Shown here piece after piece: positions 53,701 through 64,000 of a stretch of DNA of 64,000 bases. This DNA is from Pholis gunnellus (Eukaryota; Chordata; Actinopteri; Perciformes; Pholidae): the NCBI GenBank assembly GCA_910591455.2, contig OU342807.1, positions 16,856,594 through 16,920,593 of the forward strand, read 5' to 3'. The stretch's first letter is position 1; every line of letters begins with the position of its first letter. The notes under the pieces were generated by a model. The model ran no database searches. It worked only from the letters and a program-made list of their open reading frames with translations, and was not told where the DNA came from. The position numbers and the translations under genes were made by a program.

Positions 53701-53909
53701 CCCTGGGAACAGGATGACCCCACAGTGGGATAGCAGTAGGCTATGTTGCAATATGAGCTAAATGTATTCAAAGCTAAATGCTTACATCAGCATACTGAGG
53801 CCTAAGTAGCCTACAGCAATGTACATTTTCTATATATTACTGCAGTGTCAAGACACTGGAAAATAATGAAACAAGGGAAACAGCACCATGAACAAGTGGA
53901 ATTAACTTA

Positions 53910-54180
53910 AAAGAATACTTCAACTTTTTTGGTAAATAGGCCTAAATTGATTTGCTTTCTTGCCAAGAGTTAGATGAAAAGATTGATAGATTTATATTAA
54001 GTTACCTCTAAGCCTGTTAGCTTAGCATAAAGATTGGAAATAGAAGGAAACCGGCCAGCCTGGCTTTATCTCAAGGTAAAAAAACAAACACCTCTGAAGT
54101 CCACTAATTAACAAGTTACATCTGTTTTTTTAATCTGCAGCTACAAAAAATCGTAGTTTATCCTATTTATTGTAAAAACA
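53910..54180 (+). repeat. Dispersed teleost short element, longest copy
   Basis: Order of words: AGAATACTTCAACTTTTTTG, TTGCCAAGAGTTAGATGAAA, AGCTTAGCATAAAGATTGG, GCCTGGCTTTATC, CACCTCTGAAGTCCACTAAT, TAACAAGTTACATCTG. I recognise this as a frequent teleost interspersed element; it is the reference copy for the fragments listed elsewhere. Confidence 0.7.
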
Positions 54181-54394
54181 TGAACATGTTACAGATTTGC
54201 TCATCCAAGAAACCAAACAAGTTCCACAAATGTCCAACTATTCATTTAACCCACTGAGATAATAGTTTCAGTTTTAGAAAGTTTGATGGTTGATTCGACT
54301 AAATGACTTGTTACGACAGATGCTTTTTGCAGTGTTACTACTTAAAGCTTCCTGAGACTTGAATTGACTGTTACTGTAGCAGTTGCCTGTGAAC

Positions 54395-54570
54395 TAATAG
54401 GGATTAAATGCCTTGCTTAAGGGCATTTTGACAAAGTAAAGACTCTATTTTATCTACCCAGACTTCTCCCAGCTGTTCTGGGGGAATTGAACGAGGTTGC
54501 TTCAGTGCGACTACCATCGCCCATCCATAAGGTCGGCAGAGCCGACAACTGCGTGCGAGATCCAGCCCTC
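54395..54570. repeat. Dispersed repeat fragment (CTTGCTTAAGGGCATTTTGA type)
   Basis: Contains CCTTGCTTAAGGGCATTTTG and, downstream, GGGGGAATTGAACGAGGTTG and a TTCAGTGCGACTACCAT-like segment. This is the usual order of a common fish SINE-like repeat. The long minus-strand frame here is not coding. Confidence 0.5.
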
Positions 54571-55129
54571 CAGTTAGGTCAGTATTGAATAATGCAAGCT
54601 CCCCACATTTCATCCCCCCCAAATGGAGATCTCTAGGGCCACAGCTCTGCCTTCACACCCATTATTCAGCTTGAATGGGCAAAACTCTCTAAGATGCATC
54701 AATGCATGCACGCACACAAGTGCGCCATCGCACACACGCACGCACGCACACGCGTATAGGCCAAAGGAAATAAGAGCAGCCTCAGTAAGACAAGGAATGA
54801 CAGGATAGAAGCTAATCAGAAAGCTTTGAGTGAGTTACGGTAACATAAAGATGGATTTCAGGGAATTTGTTGTACCTAATGCAAGTATTTCCAACTCCAA
54901 ATTTTATGATGCAACTGGTGTAAAAAGAGATTTTTCAGGGATAAAGGTTTAAACCCGAGTTGCTTGTGCGCAATGCAAATAAGGGTTAAATCTCTGTTTA
55001 TGCACCAAGTCTAACAGATTTAGCTTTAATTGGCAACAAGTCCCTCACAAACACGGCAGCTCTGTTTTATTGTTTCACCCCCCGTGTGATTAAACTGGAT
55101 TAGGATGCAATTCTTCCTCGTTGCTCATG

Positions 55130-55515
55130 GCTACCAGAGGAGAAACACTCAGCCCCCCCTTCTTCCCTTTCTGCTCACTTCTCACGTCACTGCAAGAAAT
55201 CTGAAATCACCTCATTCACACGCCTTCCTTTACACCTGCCTCTCACCTCTCACTTTCACAATCTCATTCGAGCATCTCTCCTTGTCTCTCTATCAACCGT
55301 ACATCCTCTGAGTTTAAGGCACCATCCTTTCTTTCTTTCTGCTGCTCCCCGTGCGCTGCCACACCCCCTTGTTCCCTAACCCAATCCCCATCCCACCCAC
55401 CATTCTGTCTTACCCCCGCCACCCTCCTTCTTCTCCTTTCGCTCCCTTCATCTTTTCCCCCCACTCTCTCCCTCCCCTTTTTGCTTCTCTTAGGGCATTT
55501 TCCACCTCTTCTGAG
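55130..55515. repeat. Pyrimidine-biased stretch
   Basis: Nearly 400 bp with strong C/T excess on the plus strand, without a simple repeat unit. No exon is supported. Confidence 0.7.
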
Positions 55516-57532
55516 AGTCACACCTCATGAATTATTTACCTGTGCATCTCAGTGGGGGATTTTGCTGCGTTTCCTGACCGTACTGCACATATAGGCAGTG
55601 GTTTCTGGAACATTTAAATGTGCAGGTAAGCATCACAGATTGTCTGCTTCACGCGCTGAATGTGCTGGGTGTCCCTGCCTGGAAAGCATTAACACCATTA
55701 TAAGAAATTGAGGACGGACAAACACAGCAAGCCGGGGAAACATCCCTTTGTGTTATAATCGGCTGTCATCTTATCCTATTAGAATATTCTTATAATATTA
55801 GGCCCTTCAAAAAGCAGACATTATCTTATGGAGATGGTGAATCTATTTCAAGTAATCATTAGATGCAGCTCAACTGCACCATTTCTCGCAGTAGGGAAAA
55901 AGATAAACCCTACACGTGCATGCATTAAAATAAAACCACTGAAAGTGACTAAAACTGCAACGCCCCACTCTGATGCCTCACACACAAGTATGCACGTACA
56001 TACTTTGCTGCAAAGTGAACATTAAATCCTAAATCGTAATAATACTTTTTGCCATTTATCTTTTTAGTTTTAGTTTTACAGCATATGCCTTAGACGATGG
56101 TAAAAGTGATATTAAACTATATAAATCCAACGTCTGACATTTTTCATTTGCTGCTCATTTCTTTCACACTTGGGGCGATGCCACCAATACCAATTAGCGC
56201 ATCTGCCATAAACCTTCCCTCCAATCTTATCAGAGGATATATTTACTGGCACATAAGCATAACAGCTTGAGGGGACATCCATAACGCATCTCCTGAAGCG
56301 CATTAACCACGTAAACACAAAGAAAAGGCCTTTTAATTTGAATCAATGATGCATGTCAGTGGTATCAGCGCCACTATAGTATCTTGTGAATGTAAGCTCT
56401 TATAACAAGTACAGACAAACAAATTTCTCTCAAAAGGTATGTTGTGGCTCTACAGCAGGGTTTAAGTGCACATGAAACAGTTTTCTTTGAGGGCTTTTGT
56501 GTGCTCCAACAGAGCTGTCTCTGCTGGGGGATGCCACACCCTGCTGCCTCCTGACACAGAGGCAGAGAGGGGAGAGAAGGAGAGAGAGAGAGCGAGAGAG
56601 AGGGGAAGAGAGAGACGGGAGAGTCCTCCAGCTTCTGCGCACACCAAAAGGAACTGAGAAAAGTCATCACTGAGGTGTGAAAGGAGGATCTAACTGACCA
56701 TGTGCCTCTCCCCACCGAGCATTTCATTACTATAGTGAAGAGCATGTGAGCAGCTTTACATACATTAATATAAGACACACACTAACCAAACTGGCCGTAG
56801 CGTAAGACGAAAGGTTACAGAAGTGGGTGTTGTGACAGTGAAGGTCAGTTAAAATCCAAAAAGCATTGGGAAAAAGTGGACGACTTTTAAAAGTAAATGC
56901 AGAAATACTTCATTAAAAGCGAATGTGTTTTGAAAATATCAAAATTGGTAACGTCAAAGTGTCAGTAACTCAAAAGCTCGTAGTCTCTCACTTAACACAA
57001 TTCAATCCTCGAGTACCAGCTGACAGCTGCATGTAATCCCTCAGTTTCATTTCAAATCAATGTTAACACTGGTGGGCTGCCATGAGGCATTAAAGCTGCC
57101 ACAAGAGATAGCTTGTTTACCATTCATTATTCTATCATTTCAAAATAAAATCCCTTCAACACAACAGTGAAGTGATTCTATTTAAATACAAAAAGCACTA
57201 ATCACACAGGCTCTAGAGGTAAATCATATATTTGAAGGGGAACACTTATAGATCTTAAATCAATAACCTTTAGCCTGACACATTGTCATTCAGTGACACC
57301 AAAAGCAGTCATGTATCCTCCACACGCTCCCTCATTAGCAGCGTTACGATGAACCTGCACCGATGACCACGCCCTGAACTGCTGCTGTTAACGTGTTTGT
57401 CTCCTACACCCACCAAACTTCCCCACCCCACCCCCATCTCTCCTCCTCATCGAGCTATGCCACTGCAATGTTATACAACGCCCTGCTGCTTCTGCTGTGA
57501 ACCCTTCTCCTTCTTTTGTCCCACCCCTCACC

Positions 57533-57748
57533 ATGGACCAGTCGTTAAACCTGCTGCTGAGTTATCACTCCAGTGTGTATGAGCCGGAGCAGGAGAGAGC
57601 AGCTTCTACAAGTACACCTGACCTCGACGAACAATCATTCAGTACGAGGTTAGAAGAAAAGGTTGTTACGATGTACATATATTACATTTCATTAGGTGTT
57701 ATAATTAAGACAGATCTTAAGGAAAATACTGTCAGAGACTTGAAATGA
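57533..57748 (+). other. Orphan open frame with good start context
   Basis: CTCACCATGG gives a near-ideal vertebrate start context. The first 38 codons read MDQSLNLLLSYHSSVYEPEQ then ERAASTSTPDLDEQSFST with coding-like codon use, followed by a possible donor ACGAG/GTTAGA at 57648. After that the frame is AT-rich until TGA. I do not recognise it and find no downstream exon before taf5. Probably chance or a remnant; coding status unproven. Confidence 0.15.
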
Positions 57749-58957
57749 ATGAGAAATGCTGCCAGTGAGTAAACACTGCTCGTGCACTGTTTGAAAATAG
57801 AATGAAATGCTATTAAGGTCTGATTTTCTACTGACAGTTCCCCATAGAAATGAAAACAAATGCTGCGCTGACCCAAATAATGCACATTCAGCAATATGAG
57901 TGTATCTCTGACAGGGAGTTTAGAACGTTCAGAGAGGGAGGAAGGTGTGTTATTCTGTATGGGCAGAAATCCAGCCTCAGCAGAATGCAAAGTGGATATA
58001 CTGCTGATATTTGTATGTAATTTCTATTTGTCATGTGTTTTTCCCCGCTGCTACAATTAAATCAATCCAAGTTTGCAAAACACAAAGTTTAGTTGATCAA
58101 GTGCATATCAAGATCACAATGCTATTTAAAATATGTTGCTTTATTGCTTCACCCACAGACTGACATTCATTATTTGTATTTCAAATAAAGGGGAAGATAG
58201 TGCATTGTTTTAAAATCATATTAGACTGTGGAGCACAAGAGGGATATGCCATGAACAAGCGCTGACTATAAGTGGATAGGGCAAAGCTATTTGTCTCTAA
58301 AAAGAAAATATTCCAACAACAAAAATCACTGGTGTGAATATTATCTGGTTTTCTTACTCTTCCATGGAAGTAATTTGAGTATCTTTGATTTTTTGACTAT
58401 TGGTTGAACTAAACAACACATATACAGGCGCCCGGGAACGTCTGATGTGTATTTTTTATTTGCTGACCTTTTATAGACAAAACAAATAATTGATTAATCG
58501 ATGAAATAATAAGTATATCAAGCAATAATGACGATTATCATTTGAAGGTTTCCCTTCAACATTTGTCCAAGGAGGTTATCTGGTTGAGACTGTGAGTAAT
58601 GTGGGACCAAAGTGCCACCATCTGGTTCAAAATGGTACAGCTCAAATAATAAATGAAATGTGCTATTCAGTTTAAAATACACACATTAAGTTAAGTGTAA
58701 ATAGAACTCTTTCACTTTTTTATATGATAATCAGTCCTCAAATGCAAACAGTTTACATGAGCTTCAATAGAATGAAAATGACAACAGGTGCAATAGATAT
58801 GCATGGTAAATATGGAAATAGCTTATTCGAGAACTATTGGAGCTAAAATGAACCTGTTGATGATAAAATGGTGGGTTATAAATTTAGATTTTGTTCTAAT
58901 TAACACCAGCAGACCCGTTTCCTCTGAGTTACAGATTCTGGTGACGAGGGAGGCGGG

Positions 58958-59087
58958 ACTTCTGCGCTGCACAGAACGTGACGTGACGTGGCACCAATAA
59001 GCACCAATCAGGTGATCTGATTTTACACGGCGAGCGTTTTTCTTTTTTAAACCTCGCACATGCGCATTTCATTTTTAAAATGGCGGC
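58958..59087 (+). promoter_or_regulatory. taf5: taf5 core promoter region, TATA-less
   Basis: A compact set of housekeeping motifs ahead of the ATG: AGGCGGGA (about 58951-58958), overlapping TGACGT cores at 58979-58984 and 58984-58989, CCAAT at 58994-58998 and 59004-59008, an NRF1-like GCACATGCGCA at 59056-59066, and a YY1-like AAAATGGCGGC at 59077-59087 that contains the start codon. YY1 motifs overlapping the start codon are known in several housekeeping genes. Confidence 0.65.
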
Positions 59088-62000
59088 CGTACAAGGTGGT
59101 CTGGTCGACGCGGTTGAAGAAAAAGACATAAAATCAGAACCGTCAAACGATGGCTGTGGAAATAGTAATGCAAACGACGGAAGGCCGCCCTCTACGTCCC
59201 CCGGCTCCAGTGCTTCGGCTGGAAGCAATACATCTGCGGCGGGACCCCCGGAGGACCAGCAGACGCTGCTGGCAGTCCTGCAGTTCCTCAAAAAGAACAA
59301 ACTGACCGAGTCCGTGGACATTTTGCGTCGTGAGGCGGGATTACCGGACGACCAGTCGGGCGGCGACTCCGGGGCAGGTTCGGGTGCTGCTGCGGGAGAT
59401 GGGAACACAGAAGGCGGGGATGTGAGCTCTCTTCTCAGCCGGGTGACCACCGCATCCTCCGCTGTAGCCCCGGTAGCACCGGCGCCAACTAAAGGTCCGA
59501 TATACAACTTGGCTGCTGCTCTTTTGTCCAACTGGTTTCTGTTAATATAGTATAACCTAGCGTTAGAGAGAAGTGTGTCCCACATGAATTGTAACTATCA
59601 CGTGTATAACTATAGAGTTACTATAATCGTACTCTCAATAACCAGAAATACATAAACTACAATATGTTGCTCCCAACTCCTCTCAGAGTCTCAGTTAAAG
59701 TTTCATGAAGGCAGTGTGTATTGCAGGGATGGGTGAGTTACATTGTAATGTACGAGTGTTTTGTGTTCATTGAGTTTCTGATGTGTTCACTACATTTCCC
59801 AGTGGCTTTAGGGGTGCCAAATTCAGTTAAATTCACCACAATTTTAAATGTGTTCATTTGCATTTCAGTTCACGTGTAATTGCAAGTGAAGATACAAAAC
59901 CAATTGTGTTTTTTCAGATAAGCCTGTCATAACTGAAGAAATTGCTCATCATGTCATCTCGCAAGTTTAAAAGTTGTGTTATAAAGCAATGATATTTCTA
60001 TTCTTTACCTAAATGACAGTTAAGGTAATCTTAAAAAAAAAAAAAAAAAGAACTAATACAATATAGTTTTAAAGCTCAATGCACATCTCACTGAGACTTC
60101 TTCTTCAACAGTTGTTGCGGAGGACCAGCCAGACGTCAACGTGGTGCTGTCAGCTTACAGCCAGCAGGGAGACCCAAAGCTGTACCCGGTTTACTACAGC
60201 GGCCTGAAGAGGTTCATAGAATCGGTTTTGGACTGCCACCGAGCAGAGCTGTCCCAGGTCTTCTACCCGCTGTTTGTGCACATGTATCTGGAACTGGTGT
60301 ACAACAATCACGAAAGTGAGGCCAAGGCGTTCTTTGACAAGTGAGTTTCATACAGTCTCATACATCTTTCTAACTACAAACACTTGACTTGATTTTGGTT
60401 GATCAAAACCGTACTTCTTTTGTTTCTCGCCATCTCAGGTTCAGCGGTGATCAAGAGTGTTACTACGAAGACGACTTGCGTGTTTTGTCCAGCCTGTCCA
60501 AGAGGGAGCACATGAGAGGCAATGAGACCCTGCTGGACTTCCGCACCAGCAAGTTTGTCCTGCGTATCTCCCGTGACTCGTACCAGCTGCTGAAGAGGCA
60601 CCTGCAGGAGCGTCAGAACAACCAGATCTGGAATATCATACAAGAGCACCTCTACATCGACATCTTCGATGGCATGCCGCGCAGCAAGAGCCAGATCGAC
60701 GCCATGTCTGGCAGCTTGGCAGGAGAAGGCAAACGAGAGGCCAATAAGGCTAAGGTTGGATTTATACACCAATATGTTTTTCTTTGACTCACCGTGCTTC
60801 CCCCCCCACACAATTGTTAATTTCATGACATGTTCTTGTTTTATTATCATTAATTCAGGTTTACTATGGACTACTGAAGGAACCAGAAATTGAGCTGCCT
60901 CTTGATGATGAGGATGAGGAGGCAGAGAATGAGGAGGGTAAACCCAAGAAGAAGAAACCCAAAAAGGACAACATGGGCTCCAAGAGCAAGAAGCAGGATC
61001 CTAATGCACCGTCACAGACTAGGTAGAGCTTTTGGTAGAGAATATTTCACATTTGTAAACCTAAACATTGTCCAATGTCTAAAAGAGTCATGATTACAGT
61101 TATTGATTTCGTTACTTTCAAACTCCTTTTTAACAATCCTTGAACTGCTTGTGGATCCACCAGTCAGTGACAGTTGACTTTGTTTTTTTGTTTTTTCAGG
61201 ATCCCTCTTCCAGAACTGAAGGATTCAGACAAGCTGGACAAGATCATGTACATGAAGGAGGCCACCAAGAGAATCCGCCTGGGACCAGATAACCTGCCCT
61301 CCATCTGCTTCTACTCTTTTCTCAACGCGTACCAGGTAATAACTCATAACCCAGCGATTGATGGATAATAGACCGTTCATTGTAAACTACACGAGAATCA
61401 TTTCTAACTATTCTCATATAGGGTCTGACTGCAGTGGACTTCACAGATGACTCCAGCCTGATCGCAGGAGGCTACGCTGACTCCACGGTACGGGTGTGGA
61501 GTGTCACACCGAAAAAGCTCCGCCGGGTCAAGTCTGCAGCAGGTACAGTGCAAGACTGCGACCATCGCAGCCCAGCTTGATGTTATCCTGACTTTCTATA
61601 ACACGAGTCTCTTCTCTCGCTCAAGACTTGAATCTAATCGACAAAGAGTCGGACGACGTGCTGGAGAGGATCATGGATGAGAAGACGTCCAGCGAGTCAA
61701 AGATCCTCTATGGACACGGTGGCCCTGTGTATGGCATCAGCTTCAGCCCAGACAGGTATAAGAACAACGACGTCTTTATCTGTTTAGCCCTTATCAAAAC
61801 AAAAGCTAGTCCTTGACATAGTGAGCACAGAACACATAAAACATAACACAGCAACTCATAAAAACACAGGAGTAAAAGAATAAAAGTAATAAAAAAAAAC
61901 AACACATTAAACATTTTAAAATGGCAGAACCCATAAACGGAATACTAAATAGAATCAGGTGAAATCAGGGAAGGCGCTGCAACAGAGTTTTATTTTAAGC

Positions 62001-63864
62001 TTAGATTTAGATCCTGATACAGAGATATACTGAGGAGTGAAACCATTTAGTGCCTCGTAAATAAATAATGAATTTTAAAACAGACTGGAAGCCTGTGTGA
62101 AGAGGCTAAAAACGGGGTAATGTCTTCAAACCTGTTTACTTAGTTAAACAAGACGGCAACATTTCTAGCAACAGGCCTGGTGTATTCAGACGGGTACCCA
62201 GTAGATGGCAGTAGTTGAATGTTTGTTGCTGGAGACAATAACAAGTTTTGGTTGAGTTCAATTGAAGGAAATTATTAGATATCCACTTTCTTACATCTAT
62301 TACTCCTGTAAATAAGCGAGCACACTGTGTTCAGTGGGCTTTATTAAGCTTTATGCGTTTTACATTATAACATTATTATTGTCAGTCTGTGTAAACTCAC
62401 GTTTACGTTCAGAGTGTTAAAGAAGGCATGATGTTAATTCCTTCTCGTTTTGGCTCTCAGAAACTACTTGCTATCAAGTTCTGAAGATGGTACAGTCAGG
62501 CTGTGGAGTCTCCAAACATTTACTTGTCTGGTGGGCTACAAAGGTCACAACTACCCAGTGTGGGACACCCACTTCTCCCCCCATGGGTACTATTTTGTCT
62601 CCGGGGGACATGACAGAGTTGCCCGGTAAGAAACAGTTTTTCCTCATTCTTCAGTAACCGAGAGAAAAACACCCTGTCGATACATAGCAGCCCTGTCTAC
62701 AGATGTCCGTCATTGTTTAACATTGTGCTTTCTCCAACAGTCTCTGGGCGACAGATCACTACCAGCCTCTGAGGATATTTTCTGGTCACCTAGCTGATGT
62801 CACCTGCACCCGCTTCCACCCCAACTCCAATTACTTGGCCACAGGTTCTTCTGATCGCACCATCCGACTCTGGGACGTCCTGAACGGAAACTGTGTGCGC
62901 ATCTTCACCGGTCACAAGGTCAGACGAGTCACCAGAGCAGAGCCCCAAATCTGTGGTTTCTCATTCTGCAGCAGGGCCATATCATGAAAGCCTAATCTGT
63001 GGTCTAAAGTCATGAAATTAAGCATTTACAAATGTAAGCAAAATGTCATGTTTTAAAAATGTCAGTTCAGTCATTTAGTTTAGTTCGACTCACACACATC
63101 AGCAAATATTGTGACGGGATTCATATTCGACATCAAAGCTAAGTTGATGCCAATTTAACATTAAATGCACTACACCCTCTGATGGAGGGTGTAGTGTATG
63201 CTAAAGAGTCACAGGTTCATACTACAGCACAGCGAGCAGAATTGACTGCTGCAGAGACCACTACTCAGCCAGCCTTCAACTGTGTCTTCCAGGGTCCGAT
63301 CCATGCGCTGGCCTTCTCTCCCAACGGTAAGTTTTTGGCTTCAGGAGCCACCGATAGCAGAGTTCTTCTGTGGGACATTGGTCATGGGCTGATGATTGGA
63401 GAGCTTAAAGGCCACACAGACTCCATCTACTCCCTCCGGTTCAGCAGAGACGGCGAGATCCTTGCCTCCGGTGAGTGACATCTTTTAATTTGACATAAGT
63501 TGAATATCTATTCACTGTTATGTAACTGAATACATTTGTAGCCATTGTTCAAGAAAAACAGATTTAGAGAATGATTAAGCTACAGAAGACTGAGTGGAGT
63601 TTTTCTTCAGCTATGCTTGCAGTGACTGTGTGTAATCTTGTTATTCTAGGCTCAATGGACAACACGGTTCGTCTGTGGAATGCTACGAAAGCATTTGATG
63701 ATTTAGAGACCGATGATTTCACAGCGGCTACAGGACACGTCCATCTACAAGATAACTCCCAGGAACTTCTGCTGGGCACCTACTTGTCAAAATCCACACC
63801 AGTCATACACCTTCACTTCACCCGCAGGAACCTGCTGCTGGCCGCTGGTGCCTACAATCCATGA
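59080..63864 (+). CDS. taf5: TFIID/SAGA subunit TAF5, complete
   Basis: WD40 scaffold subunit of the general transcription factor TFIID, acting in the nucleus. Eleven exons: 59080-59494, 60112-60340, 60439-60754, 60859-61022, 61200-61335, 61422-61542, 61626-61755, 62461-62625, 62741-62918, 63293-63470, 63650-63864. They total 2247 nt, or 748 aa (human 800, also 11 exons); all phases match. Domains: low-complexity N-terminus, LisH-like QTLLAVLQFLKKNKL (61-75), TAF5 NTD2 (about 143-285, e.g. RFIESVLDCHRAELSQVFYP), a Lys-rich linker KPKKKKPKK, then WD40 repeats from about 420 to the end (GHNYPVWDTHFSPHG, GHLADVTCTRFHP, GHKGPIHALAFSPNG, GHTDSIYSLRFSRDG). It ends LLLAAGAYNP. Exon 1 reads into intron 1 as an open frame, but the donor at 59495 is required for homology. 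Intron 7 (61756-62460) and intron 9 (62919-63292) are the longest after intron 1 and hold no exon. Confidence 0.97.
63168..63196. repeat. 12-bp perfect hairpin in taf5 intron 9
   Basis: CACTACACCCTC (63168-63179), loop TGATG, GAGGGTGTAGTG (63185-63196). The loop is too short for a microRNA precursor. Confidence 0.85.
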
Positions 63865-64000
63865 GACATTACTGAACTATGAGAAAATGATCCATAGAAG
63901 CTTGAAATGAAGCAAATCTAGCCCCCGTGCTCCCCGAGTAATTGAAGAGGTGTGTGGTGCAGTTGGAACAAAACTGCATTATCAACAAATCATTTCTGGT
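63865..64000 (+). other. taf5: Start of the taf5 3' UTR
   Basis: Follows the TGA at 63862-63864. No AATAAA occurs before the window end, so the transcript end lies outside. Confidence 0.7.

Noticed and set aside
59495..59550. Open frame running from taf5 exon 1 into the intron
   Set aside because: Homology resumes in phase only if exon 1 ends at 59494 and joins 60112 (VVAEDQPDV).
58929..59585. 218-codon minus-strand frame over taf5 exon 1
   Set aside because: Antisense shadow of a GC-rich, Ala/Gly/Ser-coding exon; no similarity recognised.

Overview
This is a stretch of vertebrate nuclear DNA, almost certainly from a ray-finned (teleost, probably percomorph) fish. It has multi-exon genes with GT-AG introns, very many long (CA)n/(GT)n arrays, and degenerate copies of dispersed elements that I recognise from teleost genomes. 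There is no bacterial, phage or viral content, no CRISPR array and no intact transposase gene.

Four protein-coding genes can be read exon by exon. From left to right they are the 3' end of cnnm2 (+, last four exons, 1127-5610), nt5c2 (-, complete, 17 coding exons, 31130 down to 14393), ina (+, complete, 3 exons, 37470-39567) and taf5 (+, complete, 11 exons, 59080-63864). Exon phases close exactly in all four: nt5c2 gives 560 aa, ina 479 aa, taf5 748 aa, and the cnnm2 fragment 207 aa. Order and strands match the human 10q24.32-q24.33 block CNNM2-NT5C2-INA-PCGF6-TAF5, except that I find no PCGF6 in the roughly 17 kb between ina and taf5.

Layout: 1-5610 cnnm2 3' exons and introns; 5611 to about 8.5 kb the probable cnnm2 3' UTR; about 8.9-11.2 kb a repeat block (degenerate A/T-rich tandem array, a tRNA-like SINE head, a MITE-like element); about 11.2-14.39 kb nt5c2 3' UTR and/or intergenic DNA; 14.39-34.36 kb nt5c2 with repeat-packed introns and a GC-box/CpG-rich 5' region near 33.8-34.36 kb; 34.4-37.4 kb intergenic DNA with nested repeats; 37.42-42.05 kb ina with TATA box, coding exons and 3' UTR; 42.05-58.95 kb a gene-poor interval with repeats and possible conserved non-coding DNA; 58.95-64 kb taf5 with a TATA-less promoter of the housekeeping type.

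The genes are neighbours by ancient synteny and do not form a pathway: a magnesium-homeostasis membrane protein, a cytosolic purine nucleotidase, a neuronal intermediate filament and a TFIID/SAGA scaffold subunit. I found no previously undescribed biological system. What merits a second look is structural: a perfect 62-bp palindrome and complementary oligo-G/oligo-C runs in an nt5c2 intron, a GT/AC hairpin in the nt5c2 3' UTR, several families of repeats, a fish-type insertion in the cnnm2 tail, and the missing pcgf6.
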